Below are positions 1 to 13,689 of a DNA stretch of 64,000 nt, piece by piece. The stretch lies in contig NC_074713.1 in the NCBI RefSeq assembly GCF_947242115.1, forward strand, positions 31,792,697 to 31,856,696, given 5' to 3'. A program made the position numbers and the translations under genes. Each line of letters opens with the position of its first letter. Position 1 is the first letter of the stretch. The notes under the pieces are model-generated. The model saw only the letters and a list, made by a program, of their open reading frames with translations. It did not search any database and had not been told where the DNA came from. Source of the DNA: Biomphalaria glabrata (Eukaryota; Mollusca; Gastropoda; Planorbidae).

Positions 1-3000
1 CATTGATCATGAATGTTATATGTATGCACACACCGCCCATTGATCATGAATGTTACATGTATGCCCACACCGCCATTGATCATGAATGTGATATGTATGC
101 ACACACCGCCAATTGATCATGAATGTTACATGTATGCCCACACCGCCATTGATCATGAATGTTATATGTATGCACACACCGCCCATTGATCATGAATGTT
201 ACATGTATGCCCACACCGCCATTGATCATGAATGTTATATGTATGCACACACCGCCCATTGATCATGAATGTTATATGTATGCACACACCGCCCATTGAT
301 CATGAATGTTATATGTATGCACACACCGCCCATTGATCATGAATGTTACATGTATGCCCACACCGCCCATTGATCATGAATGTTACATGTATGCCCACAC
401 CGCCATTGATCATGAATGTTACATGTATGCCCACACCGCCCATTGATCATGAATGTTACATGTATGCCCACACCGCCCATTGATCATGAATGTTACATGT
501 ATGCCCACACCGCCCATTGATCATGAATGTTACATGTATGCCCACACCACCATTGATCATGAATGTTATATTATGCACACACCGCCCATTGATCATGAAT
601 GTTATATGTATGCACACACCGCCCATTGATCATGAATGTTACATGTATGCACACACCGCCCATTGATCATGAATGTTACATGTATGCCCACACCGCCATT
701 GATCATGAATGTTATATGTATGCAAACACCGCCCATTGATCATGAATGTTATATGTATGCACACACCGACCATTGATCATGAATGTTATATGTATGCACA
801 CACCGCCCATTGATCATGAATGTTATATGTATGCACACACCGCCTATTGATCATGAATGTTATATGTATGCACACACCGCCCATTGATCATGAATGTTAT
901 ATGTATGCCCACACCGTCCATTGATAATGAATGTTATATGTATGCACACACCGCCCATTGATCATGAATGTTACATGTATGCCCACACCGCCCATTGATC
1001 ATGAATGTTATATGTATGCACACACCGCCCATTGATCATGAATGTTACATGTATGCCCACACCGCCATTGATCATGAATGTTACATGTATGCCCACACCG
1101 CCCATTGATCATGAATGTTATATGTATGCACACACCGCCCATTGATCATGAATGTTATATGTATGCACACACCGCCCATTGATCATGAATGTTACATGTA
1201 TGCACACACCGCCCATTGATCATGAATGTTACATGTATGCCCACACCGCCATTGATCATGAATGTGATATGTATGCACACACCGCCAATTGATCATGAAT
1301 GTTACATGTATGCCCACACCGCCATTGATCATGAATGTTATATGTATGCACACACCGCCCATTGATCATGAATGTTACATGTATGCCCACACCGCCCATT
1401 GATCATGAATGTTATATGTATGCACACACCGCCCATTGATCATGAATGTTATATGTATGCACACACCGCCCATTGATCATGAATGTTATATGTATGCACA
1501 CACCGCCCATTGATCATGAATGTTATATGTATGCACACACCGCCCATTGATCATGAATGTTACATGTATGCCCACACCGCCCATTGATCATGAATGTTAC
1601 ATGTATGCACACACCGCCATTGATCATGAATGTTACATGTATGCCCACATCGCCCATTGATCATGAATGTTACATGTATGCCCACACCGCCCATTGATCA
1701 TGAATGTTACATGTATGCCCACACCGCCCATTGATCATGAATGTTACATGTATGCCCACACCGCCATTGATCATGAATGTTATATGTATGCACACACCGC
1801 CCATTGATCATGAATGTTACATGTATGCACACACCGCCCATTGATCGTGAATGTTATATGTATGCACACACCGCCCATTGATCATGAATGTTACATGTAT
1901 GCACACACCGCCCATTGATCATGAATGTTACATGTATGCCCACACCGCCATTGATCATGAATGTTATATGTATGCACACACCGCCCATTGATCATGAATG
2001 TTATATGTATGCACACACCGCCCATTGATCATGAATGTTATATGTATGCACACACCGCCCATTGATCATGAATGTTATATGTATGCCCACACCGTCCATT
2101 GATAATGAATGTTATATGTATGCACACACCGCCCATTGATCATGAATGTTATATGTATGCACACACCGCCCATTGATCATGAATGTTATATGTATGCACA
2201 CACCGCCCATTGATCATGAATGTTACATGTATGCCCACACCGCCCATTGATCATGAATGTTACATGTATGCACACACCGCCATTGATCATGAATGTTACA
2301 TGTATGCCCACATCGCCCATTGATCATGAATGTTACATGTATGCCCACACCGCCCATTGATCATGAATGTTACATGTATGCCCACACCGCCCATTGATCA
2401 TGAATGTTACATGTATGCCCACACCGCCATTGATCATGAATGTTATATGTATGCACACACCGCCCATTGATCATGAATGTTACATGTATGCACACACCGC
2501 CCATTGATCATGAATGTTATATGTATGCACACACCGCCCATTGATCATGAATGTTACATGTATGCACACACCGCCCATTGATCATGAATGTTACATGTAT
2601 GCCCACACCGCCATTGATCATGAATGTTATATGTATGCACACACCGCCCATTGATCATGAATGTTATATGTATGCACACACCGCCCATTGATCATGAATG
2701 TTATATGTATGCACACACCGCCCATTGATCATGAATGTTATATGTATGCCCACACCGTCCATTGATAATGAATGTTATATGTATGCACACACCGCCCATT
2801 GATCATGAATGTTACATGTATGCCCACACCGCCCATTGATCATGAATGTTACATGTATGCCCACACCGCCCATTGATCATGAATGTTACATGTATGCCCA
2901 CACCGCCATTGATCATGAATGTTATATTATGCACACACCGCCCATTGATCATGAATGTTATATGTATGCACACACCGCCCATTGATCATGAATGTTACAT

Positions 3001-5690
3001 GTATGCACACACCGCCCATTGATCATGAATGTTATATGTATGCACACACCGCCCATTGATCATGAATGTTACATGTATGCCCACACCGCCCATTGATCAT
3101 GAATGTTATATGTATGCACACACCGCCCATTGATCATGAATGTTATATGTATGCACACACCGCCCATTGATCATGAATGTTATATGTATGCACACACCGC
3201 CCATTGATCATGAATGTTATATGTATGCACACACCGCCCATTGATCATGAATGTTACATGTATGCCCACACCGCCCATTGATCATGAATGTTACATGTAT
3301 GCACACACCGCCATTGATCATGAATGTTACATGTATGCCCACATCGCCCATTGATCATGAATGTTACATGTATGCCCACACCGCCCATTGATCATGAATG
3401 TTACATGTATGCCCACACCGCCCATTGATCATGAATGTTACATGTATGCCCACACCGCCATTGATCATGAATGTTATATGTATGCACACACCGCCCATTG
3501 ATCATGAATGTTACATGTATGCACACACCGCCCATTGATCGTGAATGTTATATGTATGCACACACCGCCCATTGATCATGAATGTTACATGTATGCACAC
3601 ACCGCCCATTGATCATGAATGTTACATGTATGCCCACACCGCCATTGATCATGAATGTTATATGTATGCACACACCGCCCATTGATCATGAATGTTATAT
3701 GTATGCACACACCGCCCATTGATCATGAATGTTATATGTATGCACACACCGCCCATTGATCATGAATGTTATATGTATGCCCACACCGTCCATTGATAAT
3801 GAATGTTATATGTATGCACACACCGCCCATTGATCATGAATGTTATATGTATGCACACACCGCCCATTGATCATGAATGTTATATGTATGCACACACCGC
3901 CCATTGATCATGAATGTTACATGTATGCCCACACCGCCCATTGATCATGAATGTTACATGTATGCACACACCGCCATTGATCATGAATGTTACATGTATG
4001 CCCACATCGCCCATTGATCATGAATGTTACATGTATGCCCACACCGCCCATTGATCATGAATGTTACATGTATGCCCACACCGCCCATTGATCATGAATG
4101 TTACATGTATGCCCACACCGCCATTGATCATGAATGTTATATGTATGCACACACCGCCCATTGATCATGAATGTTACATGTATGCACACACCGCCCATTG
4201 ATCATGAATGTTATATGTATGCACACACCGCCCATTGATCATGAATGTTACATGTATGCACACACCGCCCATTGATCATGAATGTTACATGTATGCCCAC
4301 ACCGCCATTGATCATGAATGTTATATGTATGCACACACCGCCCATTGATCATGAATGTTATATGTATGCACACACCGCCCATTGATCATGAATGTTATAT
4401 GTATGCACACACCGCCCATTGATCATGAATGTTATATGTATGCCCACACCGTCCATTGATAATGAATGTTATATGTATGCACACACCGCCCATTGATCAT
4501 GAATGTTACATGTATGCCCACACCGCCCATTGATCATGAATGTTACATGTATGCCCACACCGCCCATTGATCATGAATGTTACATGTATGCCCACACCGC
4601 CATTGATCATGAATGTTATATTATGCACACACCGCCCATTGATCATGAATGTTATATGTATGCACACACCGCCCATTGATCATGAATGTTACATGTATGC
4701 ACACACCGCCCATTGATCATGAATGTTACATGTATGCCCACACCGCCATTGATCATGAATGTTATATGTATGCACACACCGCCCATTGATCATGAATGTT
4801 ATATGTATGCACACACCGCCCATTGATCATGAATGTTATATGTATGCACACACCGCCCATTGATCATGAATGTTATATGTATGCACACACCGCCCATTGA
4901 TCATGAATGTTATATGTATGCCCACACCGTCCATTGATAATGAATGTTATATGTATGCACACACCGCCCATTGATCATGAATGTTACATGTATGCCCACA
5001 CCGCCCATTGATCATGAATGTTATATGTATGCACACACCGCCCATTGATCATGAATGTTACATGTATGCCCACACCGCCATTGATCATGAATGTTATATG
5101 AATGCCCACACCGCCCATTGATCATGAATGTTATATGAATGCCCACACCGCCCATTGATCATGAATGTTATATGTATGCCCACACCGCCCATTGATCATG
5201 AATGTTATATGTATGCCCACACCGCCCATTGATCATGAATGTTATATGTATGCCCACACCGCCATTGATCATGAATGTTATATGTATGCACACACCGCCC
5301 ATTGATCATGAATGTTATATGTATGCCCACACCGCCATTGATCATGAATGTTATATGTATGCACACACCGCCCATTGATCATGAATGTTATATGTATGCC
5401 CACACCGCCATTGATCATGAATGTTATATGTATGCACACACCGCCCATTGATCATGAATGTTATATGTATGCCCACACCGCCATTGATCATGAATGTTAT
5501 ATGTATGCACACACCGCCCATTGATCATGAATGTTATATGTATGCCCACACCGCCATTGATCATGAATGTTATATGTATGCACACACCGCCCATTGATCA
5601 TGAATGTTATATGTATGCCCACACCGCCATTGATCATGAATGTTATATGTATGCACACACCGCCCATTGATCATGAATGTTATGGAATAA
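1..5690. repeat. 36/37-bp satellite array, about 155 copies, open at the window edge
   Basis: Head-to-tail units begin cattgatcatgaatgtta and end cacaccgcc, alternating between 36 and 37 bp. The units fall into a few sub-types: TTATATG or TTACATG in the middle, and gcacacacc or gcccacacc at the end. Rare markers show a higher order. A GTCCATTGATAATG unit recurs near 916, 2095, 2756, 3786, 4450 and 4928. A CACATCGCCC unit recurs near 1645, 2310, 3340 and 4003. A shortened TTATATTATG unit is seen near 566, 2921 and 4611. Many of these markers are 1690-1695 bp apart, so a ~1.69-kb block was duplicated, with an inner ~663-bp period. The short open frame over the right end is only a by-product of the repeat. 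The left end is not in the window. Confidence 0.97.
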
Positions 5691-6819
5691 TCATTTTCGT
5701 GTTCATTTTAAAAATCATTTCTCAAGATCAACTTGTAGACCAAAGTAACTTAAAAGTGTCATTTCAGAACTAATTGACACTACTCTTAGTGCTATACTTT
5801 TTTTTCCTTTTATATTCAAAGAAGAACAGTTCTTTTATGAAAGAGAGACTACCGAAATAAAAGAATTTATTACACAACCATTAATGCACTCCCTTTACAA
5901 ATACATATAGAATACAAGAGAAAGTTTACAATATTGTTGTTTTTTTAGATGACTTTTATTATCGTATATTCGGAATTGTATAATATAAAGCTTAAAAATT
6001 TGTGCAATTCATTAGATGATGGATGATACAAATGGTTCAAAGTCTGAAATTCTTGAAGTTTGATTCTATGTTTCATATTGGTGACCTCAGTCTAACAGTC
6101 CAAGTTTTTACAAGTGTATACAAAACATTGAAATTAAATTTTAAAAAATCTACCAGCCATCGATACATATTATTTGTAATGAATATTTGTTTTTGAAAAC
6201 ATTCCTTGATCAATTTTTTTTCGCAAAACTGGCCAATCGCTTTCCTTAATGATTAAACATATAGTTGTACTAAATAATTCACCAAATAGTATGGTCTCTG
6301 TTTATTATCTAGTCCCCAGTGGTTCCCAAACCTTTGTTGTAACGAAAACATTGTGAGTATTGAGCGAAACACGTTTTGCTTATTTTTGAGAGAGATGAAT
6401 TCACGCGTTGCTCTACTAGTTAATAATCCCAGCAGTTTGTGGAACAACTATTCAGGCCTGGTGGAACACCGCGAAACACAGTTTGGGAAACACTGATCTA
6501 CTCTATATAATACTTGACCCTGATCACTCATTATTATAATCATTCATTATCTTATTTGCCGTGGACGATAAAATGAGGACATTTAACCGATTTCTTTCTG
6601 AAACTGAAACCTAGGAAAACTCAACGGGGAAATGATTGTTTGTATTCGCAGTTTCTACCAACTCAAATGTCTTTGACAAACACAATACTTCATTCCACTT
6701 ATGGACACCTTTTTTAGTGCGTAATTTATTTTTTTGGGGGGGTGGGTTGGGGGGTGTATAATACGGTTTGTGAAGATATGTGAATCTAAGCTATGAATTT
6801 ACTCTGCCTTGTTCAAAGC
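5691..6819. other. AT-rich intergenic DNA
   Basis: No gene is visible. The satellite ends at about 5690 and the sequence becomes AT-rich with poly-T runs. It holds the possible MITE listed separately and a G-rich tract near 6735-6760. No open frame has codon-like character or splice signals worth reporting. Confidence 0.7.
6315..6495. mobile_element. Short hAT-type MITE (probable)
   Basis: The left end reads CAGTGGTTCCCAAACC at 6317. The right end, read in reverse complement from 6495, is CAGTGTTTCCCAAACT, giving a ~15-bp terminal inverted repeat with few mismatches. CAGTGKTTCCCAAAC is a terminus common in non-autonomous hAT elements of many animals. The flanking 8-mers are atctagtc on the left (6307-6314) and atctactc on the right. 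This is an imperfect target-site duplication, and it leaves two extra C bases at the left end. There is no coding capacity. Confidence 0.5.
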
Positions 6820-7900
6820 CGCTATTAGGCTTGTGCAAAATGTCCGTCTGTCAAACTCAGATCTCAAAAATTAGAAGAGAAATGGAAAATATTATTTCAC
6901 CATTAAATGTGGCTTGCAAAGTTTAGCTGCAACGGCTTCTTTTTGTTTTCTTAAAGCAAACCGTTTAGTTTATAAAATTAATTATGCTAGCGATTTTTTT
7001 TTTTTTTATAAAATACACCAATCTAAAACGATAAAAAAATATGAGGGAGACTATGTTTACAATATGTTAACAAATATAAATAATTTTTAGTGTATTTTCA
7101 ATATCACTTAGTCAAATGTTCTAATAAAATGTACTAGAAATGTTCACAACAAATATAAATATTAGTTAACTGTGTTTTTTCTGGTACACTAGCTACAAAA
7201 AGTAAAACATTTCTATTTGTTTACAAAGGCTAAGAATGCAGTTTGTATGTGACTGTCGCGCACAATTTTTTTAATGTACTTTTTATGCAGCGACTTTCGT
7301 GAAGTAGCGTGACAATCGAGGCAGAACATAATACTAAACTAGTTCCCTCAAAAAAAATAATAATCAGATTTTATATATGTTATATTTAGTGCCCCATCAG
7401 GATAAAAGTTTTGTCTGTTGTTCTGTCAGATCGAAAAAAAGAATAAAAGCTATTGAAAATATGACTTAACCTTTAATGTTCCTTCCAAAACATCGCACTA
7501 ATAGGTTGTTCCTGATCAATATTAAGTTAGTCCAGAGTTTTAAAAATAAATAGCATATAAACGCTAAATAAAAAAAAATATCTATTCCGACTTATATTTC
7601 GTTGCCTAAAACTTTGTTTCGGATCATATTTTATAAAAATTAAATTACGACAAACAATTGCTATAATTTGCAGAATTGACTTATATTACAATTAATATTT
7701 TGGACAATAAGTAACTTTAGTTTAGTTATTGATATGAAATTGTTGCAAATTTTTAACTTAAAACTAGTATATGTCAAATGACTTATTTTACAAAAATATC
7801 AGGACTTTAAAATAAGAAAGTTATTTCATACAAACGATTGTTGAAAACCACTCCTTAAACTTAATTTACATTTAATTTCCTTGCTTAAACCATGGAAATA
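6820..7900 (+). repeat. Dispersed repeat R1, copy 1
   Basis: This stretch aligns by eye along most of its length with 18880-19700. Shared landmarks are GCCGCTATTAGG, AATGTCCGTCTGTC, TCAGATCTCAAAA, AGAAGAGA, a poly-T block before AAATACACCAA, and TTTTATGCAGCGA. From about 7385 it enters the left inverted-repeat module seen in copy 2 (gtgccccatc, then ttttgtctgt). The right inverted-repeat arm found in copy 2 is not recognisable here, so this copy appears truncated. No protein is encoded. The nature of R1 is unknown; it resembles a non-autonomous DNA element. Confidence 0.75.
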
Positions 7901-7935
7901 TACTAATGGAACACCAGCTTCGAGTTTTTTACAAA

Positions 7936-8195
7936 GCCAAAGAGAGTCGAAGTGCTGTCGCGCATCTTTTTTCGCGCATGGTGCAATGTGGAGAAATCCA
8001 TGAAGATGCCAAAGAAGAGATTTACTCCGTCAGTCCCTTACAATGGGTGTAAAACTTTCGTAAGCTCTATTTGATTAGATGTGTAAAAACTTCATCCATT
8101 TTCTGACTATTTGATATAATAGATACAATTTTCCCGAATAAGAGATCGTCACAAAAGTTATTTTTTTCGACCACCCTATAAAATGCCACTTTTTT
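7936..8195 (+). repeat. Dispersed repeat R2, copy 1
   Basis: The sequence gtcgcgcatcttttttcgcg, the following agaagagatttactccgtcag and the end acaaaagttatttttttcga match the reverse complement of 16797-17034. Two inverted copies about 9 kb apart show that this is a dispersed repeat. No coding capacity is seen. Confidence 0.7.
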
Positions 8196-10207
8196 TTTCC
8201 AAAAAATAGAATCTAAATCTGGATGAAGACCTGTCTACCGTTCCGCTAAATACTTATTTGTTACGATATACTAAATTGCACGAAATAAAAATAGGAGGCC
8301 TAATACAGTTTTGACACTCCAAGCTACGCATTTCTAATCGTTTTTTTTTTATTATCGAAAGGACTAGGCTATAGGCATACACGTCTCGTGGATTACAAAG
8401 AAAAAGTTAATCTCGGTAATATTGTAGCCTAAATAAAATGACCAAAAAAAAATATAGCCTAATCTAAAATGAAATAGATCTAGAGCTAGAGCTCGTTCTG
8501 AAGCTGTATGCAACTAGGTGCTCTCTTATTCTATGTCAGTTAAAGCAAGTTGGCGCCTAAGCTTGTCTTTACAGCATTTCTGTGGTACCTCTTTACGTGC
8601 ATATGACATGTTAGGCAAATGGTTTAGCCTATCGGAATGCCATTTCGGAAAGTATAGGTGCTTAAAATGAAACTCCAAATATCTGGACTTCCAGTTACCA
8701 AGAAAATGAGCTTAGGTTTCAAAGAGACGACACTGGCACTTCAGCTAAGACGATCAGTAAAATTAATAGCAACTTTAATTGCAGTCCACCAAACAAGATA
8801 AAAAAAAAACAAGTGTGGCTTCAATAGCATTGATGATATTTAGTTTACTTTTATCTCATTTACTAGGATTACTATTTCATTGACTAAGGTTTTTTATTGT
8901 CAAATAGGCATAAGTACATGTACTAGTTCCTGCAATTTGATGAAAAATAATAATTAAATTGTGTATAGTCTATATACAAATGTGTATAAGAGATCACAGC
9001 TTAGCTTAATTTACTTAATATTTTGAAACTATGATTTTGTGTTCTGACTGTACTCTAAATAAATTATATTTTATTTTAAGAATGCAAAGTTGGAAATTCT
9101 GTTCTGATGAAAAAAATTTATTAAACTAAAGTAGATGTTTATGGTTCTTTTGTATTTATTTTAAATTATTCATTAAAAATTAATTGCTCATTAACATTTA
9201 CTTGAAGTAAAGATCAAAAACACAAATTCAATACATGATCACAGCCCATCACTTAAATGTATTTACTGTCAATTCTACAGACTATTCATTTCAAAATGTT
9301 GCTTTAAATTGTTATATGACACAAAGTACTGGTACCTCACATTGATGTAGGCCTAAAGCAGCTGAAAAGTGAAATAATGACAAATTTTCATTCACTAACT
9401 TGTACTGTCATTTATTATCAGACATGTTAAAACTAATGACCTGTATATATAATTGATTAAGCAGGAGCATCAACAAATCCTGAATCATAATTGTCTACAG
9501 AAAAACTTTATTCTTATCCAAACAATATACATTTACAATGTATTTAAACAAGTTAATTTATACAAATCTGTATGGCCTAAAGATTATAGTGTATTTTGAG
9601 CATTGTGTGAATACCAAGTTACATTATTACATGAAAATAGTGTACTCATTTTTGAAATATTCTGGGTAATAAAAATTAAAAACTAATATGATACAATAAA
9701 ATTGAAGCATTAGTCAAATAAAAAAAATATTTTCACTCAAGATCTATGTGCACTCTATGCTTGAAAAAAATCATTTTGAAATTAATTAAAAAAAAAAATA
9801 ATTTGTATGGTTCTTTAGTCAATGGAATGATAGCAGCAATTATTTAACTATTTCATGATTATCCATTCATCTCAATATACTTATAACTGAAAAATAATTC
9901 ATAAGGTTTAGATACAACCATTTGAAATAATGATTATAATTGTTTTCTTAATTTGCTTAATTCAAATCTAATATAACCAAGATTTTCTCTGTCAAGAAAC
10001 TTATGAGGGAACAACATGCATGTTCTTGTCAGTAAGTTTTGCAAAGGGAATTAAGAATATATGATGTTGCTTTTTTATGCTAACATTTTAAACCTTCGCA
10101 CCAGGTTTTAGTTTTAAGGAGAATGCACCATATTTTATATGTTTACTTTTGTTAGATTCTTATTTTAATTTTTAAAAAGTAAAATTTCCCTTACATATCT
10201 TGCAATC
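8196..10207. other. AT-rich intergenic or intronic DNA
   Basis: This ~2-kb stretch is very AT-rich, with stops in all frames and many poly-A and poly-T runs. No recognisable repeat termini, RNA genes or exon-like segments with paired splice sites were found. It may be intron of the gene whose exon lies at 11690-11815, but nothing proves that. Confidence 0.6.
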
Positions 10208-10665
10208 TATGGGGTAGATGATAAAGTTTATCAGTTTCTGTGCCCCATGGTTAGCGAGGGTGTCATGTACCATGCACAACAACCAACCACCTTTTGAAAA
10301 AAAATCCCATTTCAGACCTCACAATCTATAGGGCAGATGATGTTAAGGTCATTTGATTCTTTGGCCAGTGCATCATGTGGCCAGCACAACAACCAACCAT
10401 CTTTACTTTCCAAAACGAAAGTCAGCTACCCAGTAGAGTTAGGTGGACTAAAAAATTTAAATCTGAGTCTTCAGAGATTCAAACCCATGACTTAACCATT
10501 CAGCCATGGATCCCCAAACTGCCTTTACTTATTCCTTACTATTGCCATGTATCCCTAGCCTTTTGAATTCTGAAATTGAAAATCCCAGTCTTAATCGAAC
10601 CCAGGAACCCTCAGTTCAGAAGCCAAGTGCTTTACCACTCATTCACTGCACTCCCTATTGTTTTA
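10208..10665 (-). mobile_element. tRNA-derived SINE with a duplicated outer module
   Basis: Read on the minus strand, 10665-10560 starts with a pol III promoter-like head: an A-box region gagtggtaaagcacttgg and a B-box region gggttcgattaag. The tRNA-like part is followed by gactgggattttc. Further in, the block gcacaacaaccaaccaycttt occurs twice (about 10275 and 10388), each preceded by a gcagatgat-type segment (10210, 10332). The element therefore carries a duplicated outer module or two nested copies. It is diverged (many substitutions in the B box) and presumably old. Similar molluscan SINEs are known; the exact family is from memory. Confidence 0.65.
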
Positions 10666-11689
10666 ATGGGGCTCAGATTAATAGTTTTCAAGTACAATAT
10701 CAAACAGATTTAAAGAAATACTAATTCCAAACCTGTTGGCTGAATGACAGGATATACATAAATATGTATAGAGCTTACAGTATAATATATATATATCTTA
10801 AATTAAAATTGGTCCAAGACTTTTATTTTGCAACATGATGGGATTTTCCTTTCTGGTGGTGCTATGCAGGAGTCCAAGAATCTCATCTTTTCTCATAACA
10901 GAAATTTATCTAGTTATAGAAATAAATAAAAGGATTTAAAAAAAAAAAAAATATGTGTGACATATGTGTTGACCATGCTAAACATATATATATGTTATTA
11001 AGTATAATTATATAATTTTGCCATTCTAAAAATAGTCTGTACCTAAAAGGAGCTACTGCGTTAATGTGTAGACATGGCCCTGACCTTAATAGTTATGAAT
11101 TATTACTAAAGGTGAAGGCAGATATTCAGTTAATTTGATGGACATTGCACTCATCTAAAAGCAACTATAACATATATTATGATTTACATTTTCATGGAAA
11201 ACTAGTTTTTCAAAAATACAAGTACTTCAGCTTATGAGAAAAGTGCATAGGGAAAAATTGCAGTACCTTACCTTTAAGAGGTGCAACCAATCATTGACTT
11301 GTCAGGAATGCATGCCTTTTTCTTGCATTTCCAAACATAACTGTAATTATACAATTAGGCATATTGGCTAATTTCTTTTGAAAACATTAAAATTAAAAAA
11401 TAATATTATTAAATTGAATACATTGTTGTATCAAACATACAAATTATCAGACATAACTTTGCCTAATTTCATGTAACAGTTTATTGTAAAGGAATGGCCT
11501 GCACAACAGCCAAGGTATATTAGGCATTCATGAAAGATGAATTTGCTTAAGAGTGTTATAAAAAAAAAAAAAACTAGAGAAAAATGTTAAATTCCATCCC
11601 AGATATTTGGATGTTGCTTGACCATGAAAATCACACTTCATAAAATATCTTTTAGATAACTAAAATAAAAATTGTATAGTAGTACTTAC
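10666..11689. other. AT-rich, probably intronic or 3' flank
   Basis: Mostly simple AT-rich sequence. On the minus strand near 11330-11266 an acceptor-like tataattacag is followed by a short stretch that would continue the 11690-11815 exon for 12 codons and then stop. This could be the end of that gene, but it is weak evidence. Nothing else was recognised. Confidence 0.5.
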
Positions 11690-11815
11690 AATAAATATTG
11701 AATGGATGCCAATATTATTAATGTCTGCCCAGAGAGTAGAAATAGTATAAGTATGATCCTTGAGCCATTCTGGTACATCATCAAAACTGGTTGGCATGGT
11801 TCTACTTGTTAATAA
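11690..11815 (-). CDS. Internal coding exon of an unidentified host gene (42 codons)
   Basis: On the minus strand a good acceptor (gtaatgtttcag) precedes 126 bases that are open in one frame only, followed by a consensus donor (GTAAGTAC). The translation begins LLTSRTMPTSFDDVPEWL and ends INNIGIHSIFI. It is a balanced, globular-looking peptide with Trp, Pro and charged residues, unlike the surrounding AT-rich noise. The length is a multiple of three, so it is a phase 0-0 exon that could be skipped without a frameshift. I do not recognise the protein. The neighbouring exons were not found with confidence: a 12-codon continuation ending in TGA near 11330 is possible, and upstream exons may lie at higher coordinates among the repeats. 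Exon structure is seen directly; gene identity is unknown. Confidence 0.65.
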
Positions 11816-13458
11816 CTGAAACATTACAAACATTTTTTTTTATTTATAATTTATCACAGACTAGAAAAGAAATGTTGCCAGGAAAAATACCAATGGTTAG
11901 AATACACCTGATGATACTTTTGTAGCCTTATTACTGGTTAAAATGCACCAAAACTTCCTTCATTAAATCTGATAAGAAACATATATGTATCACACAAGTC
12001 CAAGTTGATCAGTGTGTCATAGCAAATAATTAACTAGATATGTGAGTTTTATATTAAAGTGCTGAATTTCAGGGGATAGATCCATATTGAGACACCACAT
12101 CATTTATTATTTCATGAACTCATGGGTCTGGGCATGGCATGGAATGGAAACTATTATTTAATGTATGGGGTGTAGGCGAGGCATGGATTATAAATTGTCT
12201 TGTATAGATTAGATTAAGTAAAACTTCCCATCGAAGGTAACTTTTACTGATAGATCTGATTTACTGATAAATTTATGGGATCTAGGCCTGCATAAATTTT
12301 ATCTTTTATTTATATATTTTATGTACATATACTAGTCTAGAATCTATAATTATATCTTAATAATAATTTTTGTAGATGTCATATGATATCTAAAATATTA
12401 AGTATAGATCAGTAGATTTAGAATTTTAGCTAGTAAATATTTTTATATTCCAAATCTAAACTGGATCTATATATTGTATATCTATCTAGAATTTAGATCA
12501 GTAGATTTAGTATTTTAGCTAGTAAAATACTTTTATATTCTAAATCTAAACTGGATCTAGATCTAATTATTCTAGAAGCTTAGATCTAGAAGAATAGTTG
12601 TCAAGATTTGACTACACTATGGCTAAGGCTAATGCTCTCAAATCAGATACAGACTTTAGAGACAATTTAGGAAGGTGAATTTCGATCCAATTCCAAGATC
12701 TACAAACTACAAGTTAGAGTCTAGTTAGAGATGCTAGATCTAGTCTAGAAGGCTGATCAATTAAAAATAAAATCAATCATTTCTAAAGTTTGTAAAATTA
12801 TATTTTATAGATCTAATATCTATCTATTTATAATATAGAAATCTATGTCTACTATAATATTTTAATATTTAAAATGATATGGCTGATGATATTAATTATT
12901 TTAATTGAGACATTGACATACAAAGTAACAAAATAATTAGATCTTATACAAACTCATAGACTCTACTTTTACTGTATTGTATTAAACCTTCGAGTTTACG
13001 TTCCACTATCTTGACTTGACTACATTGAGTCACATTGACTAAAAAGCCAAGCCAAGGGCACTATCACGGTGACTATGATTATCATTATTTATAGATCTAG
13101 ACTAGAGTACTAGTCTAGATTATTATCTATGATGATGATGATTATCAACTGGTAGATCTATAAGTATAATCAGTATAAACTATAAACACTGCATTCGTTT
13201 CATTCACTGTCTGTATCAATAATCGTGTGATGTGAAAGTGAAGTCTAGATTTAGATCTAGATTAGATAGATTATTCTAGATATAAGTAATAAGAGATCTA
13301 TAGATAAGTTCGGTTTTTAAAAAATGCGCATTCGAAATTTAAAATACCCAGATTTAAGTATTAATATACCCATATTGGTAGGTCCGCGTTAATCATTTAT
13401 TAGATCTATTAAAGCATGTCTATATAAAAGATATTATTATTTAAAAAATATATTATTA
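11816..13458. other. AT-rich DNA dense in TCTAGATC-type motifs
   Basis: From about 12290 to 13310 the sequence is crowded with variants of tctagatctaga, built from XbaI-like and BglII-like palindromes separated by A/T. The same texture recurs at 21560-21760, 29040-29250, 33815-34100 and 49500-49690. Two near-identical blocks of ~75 bp (around 12400 and 12490) show local duplication. One weak exon candidate lies at 12619-12674. No other feature was recognised. Confidence 0.6.
12619..12674 (+). CDS. Possible first coding exon (weak)
   Basis: An ATG in good context (A at -3, G at +4) opens 18 codons, MAKANALKSDTDFRDNLG, and reaches a donor-like AAG/GTGAAT. The stretch is less AT-rich than its surroundings and reads like protein. 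No matching downstream exon was found on the plus strand, and the hAT element at 13467 interrupts the region. It may be an exon of an undetected gene or chance. Confidence 0.22.
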
Positions 13459-13689
13459 TATAAAAGCAGGGGCGTAACTAGGGATTTTGGGGCCCGGGGG
13501 GATTGACCTCTTTGGGGGCCCCTTGCATTTTGACATTCGACATATGACATGAGATAATGTACGCAAAAATAAATAAGCCCCAAATCAAATTGGTTCAGTA
13601 TATCAGTAAACTTAACAAAAAGTAATCATCAAGACTATTTTAATGAATAATACCGTTGTTTATTTGTTAAATAATGCACAAGTGACAAA

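Noticed and set aside
1-5690. CRISPR-like array of regular repeats
   Set aside because: Units are contiguous without unique spacers and the context is a eukaryotic genome; it is a satellite.
5567-5773. Small protein of repeated PTPPLIMNVICM
   Set aside because: The frame exists only because the last satellite units are in register; 36/37-bp alternation destroys it elsewhere.
10375-10724. Two overlapping plus-strand frames as small genes
   Set aside because: They lie entirely in the antisense of a SINE.
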